In this document: piece by piece, positions 16,451 through 24,709 of the stretch
Numbering within the stretch: the stretch's first letter is position 1
How the letters are laid out: the number at the start of each line of letters is the position of its first letter
Assembly: GCA_963805255.1 (NCBI GenBank)
Contig: CAWDTK010000021.1
Span: forward strand, 1-64,000
From: Bog-532 sp963805255
Lineage (GTDB): Bacteria; Actinomycetota; Actinomycetes; Streptosporangiales; Streptosporangiaceae
Direction: 5' to 3'
Length of the DNA stretch: 64,000 nt
Translations under genes and position numbers: made by a program
The notes under the pieces: model-generated
What the model was told of the DNA's origin: nothing
Database searches by the model: none
What the model saw: the letters and a program-made list of their open reading frames with translations, nothing else

Positions 16451-17338
16451 TCATGGGCTTACCACGGTGTCTGTGCCAGCGACGGAGGTGGCCATGAAAC
16501 TTGCGCCGCCCACGGCGAATCTGCCGTTGCTGAGATCGAGCGGCGGCGCAGGGTGTTCGGCCCCGCCGGCCACGGCCAGTCCGACCTGGGTCCCGTCGGG
16601 CAGCACCGCCCAGCCGATCTTGGTGGCCAGCCGGTTGATCGTGACATCAGCCCGGTAGACGCCCGCCGGTTGGGCGGCCAGGTCGGCTGAGAACGGCAGG
16701 TTCTGATTGCCTGCCGCCGTGACCGTGCCGAACATGGCCAGGCCGGAGATGGAGCCGCTAAGGCCCGCGCCGTTAAGGCCGGTCAGGGCGATATGGTCGC
16801 CGGTCACCGAGCCCTGCAGCCAGGCATGGACGGTACGGCCATTGCATACATAGGCCGCGGCCTTGTCTCCGTTGATAGAGGCCGCCAACGTCACCTCATT
16901 GCCGCTGCTGCGGCCGGCGTACACGGAGTGCAGCACCGCCTGCTCGGCGGAAAACGGAAAGCTTTGCCCGCCGCCGGCTGTGACCGTGCCGAATATTGCC
17001 GGGCCAGCGACGGAGCCGGTGAGGACCGCGCCGTCGCGGCCGGTCAGGGCGATCTGATTGCCTGTCACCGAGCCCTGCAACGTGCGGTCGACGCTGCGGC
17101 CAACGTGCAGATCGGCCGCAGCCTGGTGGCCGTTGACGGCGATCGCCACGGCCGCCTGGCCCCCGCTGCTCCGGCCCGCGTACAGGGCATGCAGCGCGGC
17201 GCTGGACTGCCCGGCCGTGCTGGCCGCAGGCGCCGGCGTGGCGCCGGCCTGCTTTCCGGCCGTGGTGTTGGCCGCGAGGAGAATTCCGCCGAGTACCACC
17301 ACGGAGCCCAGCGTGATCAGGGGCCCCGGCCTGCTCAT
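16451..17338 (-). CDS. Secreted or anchored repeat-domain protein, unknown function
   Basis: 295 aa. An N-terminal hydrophobic segment (LITLGSVVVLGGILLAA, after MSRPGP) is a signal peptide or anchor, followed by an Ala/Thr-rich linker. Two tandem copies of about 85 residues follow, each beginning YAGRSSG, containing LQGSVTG(N/D)(Q/H)IALTG and ending FGTVTA...PFSA; a third partial copy (VYRADVTINRL...IGWAVLPDG) closes the protein. It lacks CxxCH hemes and clear enzyme motifs. As the first gene of the minus-strand run it may be the extracytoplasmic partner of the DUF6529/FHA module. Confidence 0.75.
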   Translation of the reverse strand: MSRPGPLITLGSVVVLGGILLAANTTAGKQAGATPAPAASTAGQSSAALHALYAGRSSGGQAAVAIAVNGHQAAADLHVGRSVDRTLQGSVTGNQIALTGRDGAVLTGSVAGPAIFGTVTAGGGQSFPFSAEQAVLHSVYAGRSSGNEVTLAASINGDKAAAYVCNGRTVHAWLQGSVTGDHIALTGLNGAGLSGSISGLAMFGTVTAAGNQNLPFSADLAAQPAGVYRADVTINRLATKIGWAVLPDGTQVGLAVAGGAEHPAPPLDLSNGRFAVGGASFMATSVAGTDTVVSP

Positions 17339-17404
17339 TCCTTGTTCCCGCCTCTCACCGGAGATTGGCTGGCTTGCAGCACATGCAGCCTGGGAGTGAC
17401 GCGT

Positions 17405-17441
17405 TCCTGCTCATCACGCCGGCCGGGCGCGATGAGCAGGA
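17405..17441. other. Perfect 11-bp inverted repeat upstream of the secreted protein gene
   Basis: TCCTGCTCATC and its exact reverse complement are separated by 15 GC-rich bases. It lies 67 bp upstream of the secreted repeat protein start. It could be an operator, a 5'-UTR hairpin or a terminator; there is no T tract. Confidence 0.6.
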
Positions 17442-17958
17442 GTCTCGTAGCGGATCACGTCATCGGCGCGTTCCATTGCGGGCCCAATGGGGGGCACAGA
17501 ATCGAGTGGCCGTTGCGATCACCGAACTCGCCCTCGCCATCCAATCGACGTGGCGCTGCAGCCACGTCCGCCTGCGCCGACCTTTACCCAGACGCAACAA
17601 GACCCCTCCGAGTGACCCCTTCGCGCGCGGCGATTCAGCCTATCCGGAAGCCGGTTTGCCTCGCGCCCCGTATACATTACACTGCGACCGGCCGGCAGAA
17701 GAAGTCCCAGTCGCCGGGTGTGCCCGCGTCGACCAGCGTGAACTTGCCGGACTCCGCGATGAGGCGGCCGGCGGTTTCGGCCTGCCCCAGTCGGTGGACG
17801 CCACGTTCAGCCGCCTCCTCGACGCCCTGCACACCGCCTGGACTACCTGGGGAGTTCTGGAGTAGCGGCCCGAGCCGGGGTGGGGCGGCTTACCCGCAGC
17901 TCCGGCGGCTTTCCCGCCCCGATCATCGGACGGTCGCGGTGAGTGCCACCATGGAGCC
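17442..17958. other. Region without an assignable gene, possible gene remnant at 17677-17868
   Basis: No complete gene is visible. At 17677-17868 both strands are open in matching codon phase: plus reads towards SRLLDALHTAWTTWGVLE*, minus reads IAESGKFTLVDAGTPGDWD and then FFCRPVAV*. The minus reading looks slightly more protein-like, but it has no start and no family I recognise. Confidence 0.35.
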
Positions 17959-19287
17959 GTGTATGAGCTGGTGTACCGGATGCTGCTGCGGCGTCTCCCG
18001 GCGGAGACGGCGCACGCGGCCGGGTTCTGGCTGATCCGCGTGGCGGTCGCGGTGCCCGGCGGGGCGTGGCTGCTGCGGCGCTGGCTCGCGCCGCGCGACC
18101 CGGTGCTCCGGGTCCGGGCGCTCGGGCTCGACCTGCCCGGGCCGCTGGGGCTGGCCGCCGGGTTCGACAAGGACGCCCGCGGCGCGGACGCGCTCGGCGC
18201 GCTCGGGTTCGCGTTTGTTGAGGTCGGCACGGTGACGGCGCAGGCTCAGCCGGGTAACCCGCGGCCCCGGATGTTCCGGCTGCCGGCCGACCGCGCGCTG
18301 GTCAACCGGATGGGCTTCAACAACGCGGGGGCGGCGGTCGCGGCGGAACGCCTGCGAAAACGGCAGGCCCGGCTAGCGACGGGGGCCCGGGGGGCATCTG
18401 GGGGCCGGGGAGCACCTGAGCGCCGAGGTGGCTCGCATCCGGTGGCCGTCGGGGTCAACATCGGCAAGACGAAGGCGGTCCCGCCGGAACTGGCGATCGC
18501 GGATTACGTGGCCAGCGCGCGGCTGGTCGCCGGGGTGGCCGATTACGTCGTGGTCAACGTCAGCTCACCCAACACGCCCGGCCTGCGTGATCTTCAGGCG
18601 GTCGCCTCGCTGCGGCCGCTGCTGGCCGCGGTGCGGGAGGCGCTCGACGATGCGGCCTCCCGGGGGGCGTCCAGCGGCCCGGGAACAGGGGCGTCGAGCG
18701 GCCCGGGAACAGGGGCATCCGGCAATCCGGGAACAGGGGCACCCGGCAATCCGGGAACAGGGGCACCCGGCAATCCGGGAAGAGGGGCACCCGGTGATCC
18801 GGAAGGTGCGGCCCGGGACGCTGACCAGGTGCCGCTGCTGGTCAAGATCGCGCCAGACCTGGCCGACAGCGACGTCGACGCGATCGCGGACCTGGCGGTG
18901 GAACTCGGCCTGGACGGGATCATCGCCACCAACACCACGATCGCCCGGCCGGGCCTGGCCAGCGACCCGGCGGTGGTCGCGGCCGCAGGCGCCGGCGGCC
19001 TGTCCGGTGCGCCGCTACGGCCGCGGGCCCTGGAGGTGCTGCGCCGCCTGCACGCGCGAGCCGGGGACCGCCTCGTCCTCATCGCGGCCGGCGGGATCGA
19101 GACAGCCGACGACGCCTGGGAGCGTATCGCCGCGGGCGCCACCCTCGTCCAGGCGTACACCGGCTTCATCTACCGGGGCCCGCGGTGGCCGCGCCGGCTC
19201 CAGGACGGCCTGGCCCGCCGGGTCCACGACGCCGGGCTGACGTCGGTCAGCCAGGCCCGCGGGACCGCCGTCGCGCCGCGCCCCTGA
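17959..19287 (+). CDS. pyrD: Dihydroorotate dehydrogenase (quinone), class 2, with repeat insertion
   Basis: FMN enzyme of pyrimidine synthesis that oxidises dihydroorotate to orotate at the membrane. Class 2 features: N-terminal helical extension (MYELVYRMLLRRLPAETAH), then GLAAGFDKDA, GTVTAQAQPGNPRPRMFRL, NRMGFNNAG, VNVSSPNTPGLRDLQ with the catalytic Ser, LVKIAPDL, ATNTTI and GGIETADDAWERI. At 442 aa it is about 80-100 residues longer than usual. Extra length comes from a Gly/Arg-rich insert after NAGAAVAAERL and a repeat insert at about residues 237-282 made of an 8-residue unit ((S/G)(G/N)PGTGA(S/P)). Start GTG 17959 fits the conserved N-terminus. Confidence 0.95.
   Translation: MYELVYRMLLRRLPAETAHAAGFWLIRVAVAVPGGAWLLRRWLAPRDPVLRVRALGLDLPGPLGLAAGFDKDARGADALGALGFAFVEVGTVTAQAQPGNPRPRMFRLPADRALVNRMGFNNAGAAVAAERLRKRQARLATGARGASGGRGAPERRGGSHPVAVGVNIGKTKAVPPELAIADYVASARLVAGVADYVVVNVSSPNTPGLRDLQAVASLRPLLAAVREALDDAASRGASSGPGTGASSGPGTGASGNPGTGAPGNPGTGAPGNPGRGAPGDPEGAARDADQVPLLVKIAPDLADSDVDAIADLAVELGLDGIIATNTTIARPGLASDPAVVAAAGAGGLSGAPLRPRALEVLRRLHARAGDRLVLIAAGGIETADDAWERIAAGATLVQAYTGFIYRGPRWPRRLQDGLARRVHDAGLTSVSQARGTAVAPRP
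18673..18792. repeat. 24-bp in-frame tandem repeat inside pyrD
   Basis: Five 24-bp copies with the core CCGGGAACAGGGGC, encoding 8 residues each. It sits between the catalytic-loop motif and the phosphate-binding half of PyrD, presumably on a surface loop. Confidence 0.93.
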
Positions 19288-19363
19288 TCCCCGGGCCGTC
19301 CAGCCGAACGGCCCCCGTGAACTGGATCTGCGCGGTTACGACCCGGCGGCGGCCGCCGCGACG

Positions 19364-19540
19364 GTGGGCAAGCTGATGCTCATCGTCGCGGCGGCCGGTA
19401 TTACCAGGGTGACCGTGGCCGATGACCTGGCGCGCTGGGAGACCAGCCTGGCCGGCCGTCCGGCCGTGGCGATCCGCGTCCACAACGCCGGCAATCATCT
19501 GTTCTTCCGCGGCACCGGGAAATCGGCGCCGACGGAATAG
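19364..19540 (+). CDS. Short gene or gene fragment, unknown
   Basis: 58 codons from GTG 19364 to TAG 19538-19540. The same frame is open back to about 19241 and reads as well-composed protein (RELDLRGYDPAAAAATVGKL, then AAAGITRVTVADDLARWETS and IRVHNAGNHLFFRGTG). Third positions are strongly GC-biased. The missing conserved start suggests a 5'-truncated gene just downstream of pyrD. I do not recognise the family. Confidence 0.4.
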   Translation: MGKLMLIVAAAGITRVTVADDLARWETSLAGRPAVAIRVHNAGNHLFFRGTGKSAPTE

Positions 19541-19645
19541 CCGACGGAATATGAGCCTGCCCAGCACGTGGACCCTGGTCAGCCAGTCGCCGACATCGCC
19601 GACTGGCTGACCAGGACCGGCTGACGAGCTGGACAGCGTCGACGC

Positions 19646-21667
19646 CTACCAGGGCTTCAGGGGTGACAGCTGCAAACGGGCCTGCAGCACCGGAGTGACC
19701 GCACGGGTCTCGGTGGCCGCGACCCGGTACAGGCCGGCGATCGCGTCGTGGGTGATTCCCGCCTCGCCGGCCCGGTAGCCGACCATCCGGTGGATTGCCG
19801 CGGCCAGCACGCTTGGCCGGTGCCGAGCCAGGAATTGGCCGTCGTCACTGATCCGCAACCACGCGGCCAGGCAGCGCAGGGCAAGCGGGAGCCCATGCGT
19901 CGGGGTGGCCTTTCGCCAAAGCCGAATCGCTACTGGGTCGAGTTCGGCGTCTGGCTCGGGCAGCCCGGCGAACATCCGTGTCGCGGCGGAGCCGAACAGC
20001 CACCTGGGCGACGGCAGCCGGGCCGACACCGGGTCCCCGAACGGGAGTATCTCGGCGACTAGCCGTGTACCGGAATGCCAGCGGAGCTGGTACTCGTACT
20101 GAGCGTAGCCAGATTGCAGATACCCGCAGGTCCCGGCCAGCTCGCCGTGGCGGGGCGCCGAGGTGACGTAGGTCAGGCGTTCCGGTATCTCGCCTTCCGC
20201 CAGGCCGACTGCCCTGGCCGGCCCCGCCGTTCCGTACAGCCGGATGGCCGCGGCCGCCGGGGAGTCTGGGGCATGCAGCCGTCGCAGCGCCCGCAGGTTG
20301 CCCTGGCCGGTCACCGACCAGAATTTCGTGGCTAGTTTCTCGCCCGCACTGCTCAGCGCATGCGGGCTGAGCGATTTGGCCGTTGCGGCCGGGACTACGG
20401 GACGGGAGGGTGCCGGTTTGAGCCGGAGGGTGGCGGCCCGAGGCTTCGACTGCACGGCCTTGCCCGCGTCCTGCGCCGCGCCCTGCCCGGCATTCGGTGC
20501 CGCGCCGTTTGCCGCGTCCGGTGCTGGCGCGTGCCCTGGCTGTGCACCGTGCGCCGGCGGCGGGGCTGCGGCAACGGCTGGGGACGACGGCACGGCCGGG
20601 CTGCTGGCCGGTCCGGGCAGGCAACTCCCGCAACCGAGGTGGGTCTTGGTGGCGACAAGCGGCCAGCTTGAGGTGTCTGCTCCGCAGCCAGGACAGCGCA
20701 CCGGCGCGAACGCGCCAGCCGGCAGCAGCCATTCCAGCACCAGCGGGAAGCGCCGCGCGCCCCGCAGTACCTCAACCGGAAGGCGCAGCGCCGGAACGAG
20801 CAGCAGGTGCAGCCGGAATGGCCGGATCTCATGCCGGGGCGTGTACTTCTCCTCGATCTCGGCCAGCCGCCGCTTCTCCTCGGCCCGGACGCTGTCCATC
20901 CGGGCCGCCAGCAATGCCTGCCGGTCCGGGGCGGCGTTCGCCTGGCGCCTGGCCAGTGAGGCGAGCGCGTCGGCGTAATACCTTTCCGCCCTGGCCCGTT
21001 CGGCGTCTGCCGCTGCGCGCACCGATCCGCCCGCGAGTTCCCGGCAGCGATCGGTGGCTGCCTGGTCGAGGAGGCGATGGGCCTGCGCCAGGGCGGCCGG
21101 GACCGCCCCCAGCTCCGGCGCGCCACCCGCCGGCGTACCGTCGCCAGCAAACCGCCGCAGCCGTGCCACGGTCTGTCCCGGTAGTTCGTGGCGGGAGGGG
21201 ACATCGACCCAGCACTCGGCTCGTTCGTGGAACCGGTCCTCCGCGGACGCCGTATAAGTCACCAGCGCACCGACCCGCAGCACCTGGCGAAGTGCCGGCT
21301 CCACCGGCCCGCTGGCGTCGATCCGGCCATGGTCAACCGGGAACTGATCGCGGGCCTTCTCCAGGAGCCGCCCGCCGTCAGGTGGCTGCGAGGCAGGGAC
21401 GCCGAGGGTGAGCACGCCCGCATCGTCGCCGGACAGCACGTCCGCTGCCGCCTCGGCCAGCAGCGGATGACCAGCCCCGAGCAGCGCGACGCCGTCCTCG
21501 CGGGCGATATCGGGATGAGTGGTGGCGGCGAACTCCTCCGGCAGCTCGAGCCTGCGTTGCAGCTGCGGCGGGATCATCATGACAACGCTGTCGCCTGACC
21601 GCTCCCAGAGCCCGCCACGCGATTCGACGTAACTAATCCAGAACGAAAGCTCATCGCGCCCGGTCAC
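19646..21667 (-). CDS. Zinc-ribbon partner protein of the SNF2 helicase, unknown function
   Basis: 673 aa. N-terminal alpha/beta part (about 1-180), including GAGHPLLAEAAADVL, resembles the region after the motor in HepA/RapA-like helicases. An Ala/Arg/Glu-rich coiled-coil-like stretch (about 190-275, RAEEKRRLAEIEEKY) comes next. Then a zinc-ribbon-like CPGCGADTSS...GCGSC (CxxC-x17-CxxC), an Ala/Pro-rich linker, and a C-terminal globular part (about 440-670). GTG start one base after the helicase stop, so the two are coupled. I infer that it is a helicase accessory subunit, as if an ancestral single protein were split in two. Defence and repair roles are both possible. Confidence 0.75.
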   Translation of the reverse strand: MTGRDELSFWISYVESRGGLWERSGDSVVMMIPPQLQRRLELPEEFAATTHPDIAREDGVALLGAGHPLLAEAAADVLSGDDAGVLTLGVPASQPPDGGRLLEKARDQFPVDHGRIDASGPVEPALRQVLRVGALVTYTASAEDRFHERAECWVDVPSRHELPGQTVARLRRFAGDGTPAGGAPELGAVPAALAQAHRLLDQAATDRCRELAGGSVRAAADAERARAERYYADALASLARRQANAAPDRQALLAARMDSVRAEEKRRLAEIEEKYTPRHEIRPFRLHLLLVPALRLPVEVLRGARRFPLVLEWLLPAGAFAPVRCPGCGADTSSWPLVATKTHLGCGSCLPGPASSPAVPSSPAVAAAPPPAHGAQPGHAPAPDAANGAAPNAGQGAAQDAGKAVQSKPRAATLRLKPAPSRPVVPAATAKSLSPHALSSAGEKLATKFWSVTGQGNLRALRRLHAPDSPAAAAIRLYGTAGPARAVGLAEGEIPERLTYVTSAPRHGELAGTCGYLQSGYAQYEYQLRWHSGTRLVAEILPFGDPVSARLPSPRWLFGSAATRMFAGLPEPDAELDPVAIRLWRKATPTHGLPLALRCLAAWLRISDDGQFLARHRPSVLAAAIHRMVGYRAGEAGITHDAIAGLYRVAATETRAVTPVLQARLQLSPLKPW

Positions 21668-21668
21668 C

Positions 21669-23369
21669 TCAGGCCTGCTCCCGCCCGATCAGCTCGTCGG
21701 TATTGCTGCGATCCTGCAGGTACTCATTCCTGGCCCGGGCCAGGTTCTCGCCGATCTCCGTCAGCCGCTCGCCGAACTCCGCATCATCACGGGCCTCGAC
21801 GTAGGCGTCGAACACCGAGGCCTCGAAGTCGAAGTCGTCGTCTATCCGGCCCAGGATCATGTCAAGCTCACCGACCACCAGCTCGAACAAGTTGATCTTG
21901 GACTCAAGCACGTGCAGGATACGCTGCTCGATGGTGTCACGGGCGACCAGATTGGTCAGCAGCACATCATGAGTCTGGCCGACCCGGTGCAGCCGGCCGA
22001 GTCGCTGCTCAATCCGCATCGGATTCCACGGCAGGTCTACGTTGACCATCACGTGGCAGAACTGCAGGTTGCGGCCCTCACCCGCCGACTCGGTACTGAG
22101 CAGGACCGGCACCTCGTCGCGGAACGAGCAGATCGCCTTCTCCTTATCGGCGCGGGCCAGGCTCCCGTGGTAGACCGCAGCCGGGATGCCCTGGTCATTC
22201 AGCTCGCTGGCCAGGGCGTCCAGGGTCTGCCGGAACGCGGTGAACACGAGTACCTTCTCCGAGCCCATGCGACGCAGCCGCGCCACGAGCTCGGCGGTCT
22301 TGCTCAGTGCGGTGATCGCGGCAGCCTGCCGGCCCAGATCCTCCCACCCCACCTTTTCGAGGGTCGGGGCAACCGCGGCCGGACTGGAGCCGGCCAGTCT
22401 GGCTAGGCTGCGCAGGGTCAGCCGCCGGGGCTGGGAGGCATGCCGTGCCTCTTGCCTGATCCGCGTGGCAATCTGCGAATACAGCGCCGCCTCTTCCGCG
22501 GATGGCGTCACGAGCACTGTCTCGGCCAGCCGCTGCGGCAGCATCAGGCTCACCTCGCTGCGCCGGTGACGGACCATCACCTCCCTGGTCCGGGCCCGCA
22601 ATCCAGCGATGTTGCGTGGCGCGGCGGGCTCGCCGGAACCGTGCTGGCCCCGGAACTGCGCCGGGGTGCCAAGCAGGCCCGGTGCGACCAGGCTCACCAG
22701 CTCGTACAGGTCCTGCAACTTGTTCTCGACGGGGGTGGCGGTGAGCAGCAGCAGATACCGCGCACTCAAGGCGCGCGCCAGCCGGCCGGAAGCACTGCGC
22801 GGATTGCGCAGCCGGTGGGCCTCATCCATGAAGACCGCGTCCCACGGCCGCTGCGTCAGCGCCGACTTGAGCGGCTCGCGGCGCGCGGCAGCCAGTGAAG
22901 CGATCACCACCGGAAGGTCGCTGCCCGCATCCCATTCACCGTTGCTGGCGACCGTGGTAGGCAACGCGAACTTCCGCTCGAGTTCCTCCCGCCACTGCTG
23001 AGTCAGGCCGGCCGGCACGATCACCAGGGCCCGGTCGGCCAGGCCGCGGATCCGCAGCTCCGACAGCACCAGGCCGGCCTCGATCGTCTTGCCGAGGCCA
23101 ACCTCGTCGGCGAGAATTGCCCGGCCCCGCATCTTCCGCAGGACCGTCTGGGCCGTCTGCCACTGGTAATCGAAGGGCTCGAAGCCAAGCCGCGGCTGGG
23201 AGAGGAACGTGTCGAATCCTGGCCTGCTCCACACCTCCGCGGCCGCTTCGACCAAGCGGGTGCGCTCCCCATTGACACGCGTCCCTCGCCGCACGACAGC
23301 GAGCAGGGAAAGATACGGAGCCAGAATCGTGGGCAGTTCGTCCGCTCGTGGCGAGGGGGCTATCGTCAC
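21669..23369 (-). CDS. SNF2/RapA-type ATP-dependent helicase
   Basis: 566 aa, superfamily 2 motor. Walker A ADEVGLGKTIEAGLVLSEL, motif Ia VIVPAGLTQQW, Walker B DEAH (FMDEAHRLRN), motif III LLLTATPVEN, motif IV KVLVFTAFRQTLD, motif V STESAGEGRNLQFC and motif VI QRLGRLHRVGQ. It is close to the bacterial HepA/RapA and DrmD-like branch, but shorter; domains usually C-terminal seem to reside in the following gene. It probably moves on DNA or displaces nucleoprotein. No methylase or nuclease is next to it, so DISARM is not supported. Confidence 0.92.
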   Translation of the reverse strand: MTIAPSPRADELPTILAPYLSLLAVVRRGTRVNGERTRLVEAAAEVWSRPGFDTFLSQPRLGFEPFDYQWQTAQTVLRKMRGRAILADEVGLGKTIEAGLVLSELRIRGLADRALVIVPAGLTQQWREELERKFALPTTVASNGEWDAGSDLPVVIASLAAARREPLKSALTQRPWDAVFMDEAHRLRNPRSASGRLARALSARYLLLLTATPVENKLQDLYELVSLVAPGLLGTPAQFRGQHGSGEPAAPRNIAGLRARTREVMVRHRRSEVSLMLPQRLAETVLVTPSAEEAALYSQIATRIRQEARHASQPRRLTLRSLARLAGSSPAAVAPTLEKVGWEDLGRQAAAITALSKTAELVARLRRMGSEKVLVFTAFRQTLDALASELNDQGIPAAVYHGSLARADKEKAICSFRDEVPVLLSTESAGEGRNLQFCHVMVNVDLPWNPMRIEQRLGRLHRVGQTHDVLLTNLVARDTIEQRILHVLESKINLFELVVGELDMILGRIDDDFDFEASVFDAYVEARDDAEFGERLTEIGENLARARNEYLQDRSNTDELIGREQA

Positions 23370-23565
23370 CCGAGGCAGCCTACCGGAATGGCCCCGTTCC
23401 CGCCGGGGACGCCGGAAGCGTCCGAAGATCGACGGCGCCCTTCGGGCCCCCGCCCCGGATGCTGCCTTCCGCGACCGCGCCGGCCGGGAGGGCTCTTCGT
23501 ATGTTCGTTCGGAAACGGGTCATCTCGTTCCAGGCGGATAACCCGGCCCCTCCGGCCCTGACCCA

Positions 23566-23655
23566 TTGTCAGTGTGCCTGTTGTCAGTGTGCCCGTTGTC
23601 AGTGTGCCTGTTGTCAGTGTGCCCGTTGTCAGTGTGCCCGTTGTCAGTGTGCCTG
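23566..23655. repeat. 15-bp tandem repeat, six copies
   Basis: Six head-to-tail copies of TTGTCAGTGTGCC(C/T)G without spacers. It lies between genes. No spacer sequence separates the units, so it is not a CRISPR array. Confidence 0.97.
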
Positions 23656-23806
23656 GTCCGGCAGCACGGCCAGCCCCCCGCCAACCAGGGCCAGCCGGGA
23701 ATGCCCGGCCCGGCCGGAGGAAACAAGCGCGCCCCGGGCAACCATGTCCGCGTGCCGGTCCGGCTGCCGGGAAAGACCGCCCGCGCCTTCCGGGCCGGCG
23801 CGGGCT

Positions 23807-23911
23807 GACTTCGTCCATCGCCTCGCGGAGGCCACGCTCGAACGCATGTTCAGAACCCGCCACGGCGCGCAGTCGAAGGATTGTCCGGACGAAGTCCCGG
23901 CCGGTACCCGT
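23807..23911 (-). pseudogene. Small fragment, possibly an antibiotic-monooxygenase/SchA-CurD-like cyclase
   Basis: Reads TGRDFVRTILRLRAVAGS followed by EHAFERGLREAMDEV, then loses sense. The pattern (hydrophobic strand, then a charged helix with EHAFERGLREA) fits the start of small ferredoxin-fold polyketide tailoring proteins, and a ketosynthase-beta remnant lies just upstream on the same strand. The family assignment is tentative. Confidence 0.35.
23875..23907. repeat. Copy 1 of a duplicated 33-bp segment
   Basis: 31 of 33 bases match 24038-24070 in the same orientation, including the core CCGGACGAAGTCCCGGCCGG. On the minus strand both copies encode TGRDFVR(T/A)ILR. Confidence 0.9.
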
Positions 23912-24037
23912 AGAGCGGGGAATTCGCTCCCGCCCGGCAGGGAGCCGCCCGTTACCGGCCGCTGCCGTCGGTCCGTCTGGATCGAGGCACTGGGAAGGGG
24001 GGATGGCCATGGCCGTCCTTTCATTGCGGGATGATTC

Positions 24038-24070
24038 GGAGGATTGCCCGGACGAAGTCCCGGCCGGTAC
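24038..24070. repeat. Copy 2 of the duplicated 33-bp segment
   Basis: Partner of 23875-23907, 163 bp away in direct orientation. It encodes TGRDFVRAILR followed at once by a stop on the minus strand. Confidence 0.9.
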
Positions 24071-24075
24071 GTGGG

Positions 24076-24504
24076 TCATCGTGCCGCATGCTGGCCAGCG
24101 CCCTCGGCTGCCATCGTGCGCGCGGTCTCCTCAGCGGTGGCGAGGTCGAGCGCCGCGCCGCCGCCGTTGAGGCGGCCCGTCATCGTCTTGGGCGCGGTGA
24201 CCGGCACACCGGCCGGGCCGAAGACCGAGCAGATCGCGGCGGCTTCGAGCCTGTCGAGTTCCGGTACCCCGGCTGCGTCGGCGAACAAGACGTCGATGTC
24301 TGCGCCGGTGAGGCCGGCGTCGGCGAGGGCCAGTTCCATGGCCCGCCGCAGTCCTGGCTCTCGCCCGGAGCCTGGCCGCGGGCCGAAGGTCGCGGCCTGG
24401 CCGGCGATCTCCCCGTAGATGTGCGGCGCGGAGCGGGCACGCGCGTCGGCCGCGTTCTCGACGAGTAGCATCGCGCCGCCATCGCCGGGCATGGCGGTAC
24501 CCAC
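24076..24504 (-). pseudogene. Type II polyketide ketosynthase-beta (chain length factor) fragment
   Basis: About 125 residues match the C-terminal third of KS-beta: GDGGAMLLVENAADARARS, PHIYGEIAGQAATFGPRPGS, LADAGLTGADIDVLFADAAG, VPELDRLEAAAICSVFGPAG, VPVTAPKTMTGRLNGGGAAL. The N-terminal two thirds and the extreme C-terminus are missing. The family normally works with KS-alpha and ACP to set polyketide chain length, for example for spore pigment. No partner genes remain, so this is a relic. Confidence 0.85.
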
Positions 24505-24559
24505 CTCTCCCCGCTGTCGCCCTGACGGCCGTCCCGCGGTGGCGACCCGAGCCAGATAA

Positions 24560-24690
24560 CTGCAGCACCGCCTCGTCCAGCACCGCCCACAGCAGCGGCG
24601 GTCGTCGCGGTCCAGGATCGCCTGCCGGGCCAGCCGGGCGGCGACCCGCTCGTCCAGGCTGGCCGGCCCGCTCGTCCACGGCCGGCGCGG
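24560..24690 (-). pseudogene. DUF5753-type regulator fragment, frameshifted
   Basis: One frame gives SLDERVAARLARQAILDRDD and the next frame gives PPLLWAVLDEAVLQ, which together match the core of the DUF5753 domain of actinomycete XRE regulators. One base appears lost in the Asp-Asp-Pro-Pro codons. It is fused upstream of the KS-beta fragment by an old rearrangement. Confidence 0.6.
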
Positions 24691-24709
24691 GCCGACCTGG
24701 ACGTCATGA

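Larger units (their letters stand above)
23370..24075. other. Decayed intergenic region between the helicase and the polyketide remnant
   Basis: About 700 bp with no intact gene. It holds a 15-bp minisatellite (23566-23655), a duplicated 33-bp segment (23875-23907 and 24038-24070) and a small protein-like fragment on the minus strand (23807-23911). Open frames across it change phase and have repetitive products. Confidence 0.6.

Noticed and set aside
19646..23369. DISARM or another named defence system
   Set aside because: Only an SNF2 motor and an uncharacterised partner are present; no methylase, DrmA/B/C or phospholipase D genes nearby.
23566..23655. Possible CRISPR array
   Set aside because: The 15-bp units are directly adjacent without spacers, and no cas genes are near.
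24076..24504. A functional polyketide ketosynthase gene
   Set aside because: Only the C-terminal third of KS-beta remains; no KS-alpha, ACP or catalytic N-terminal part.
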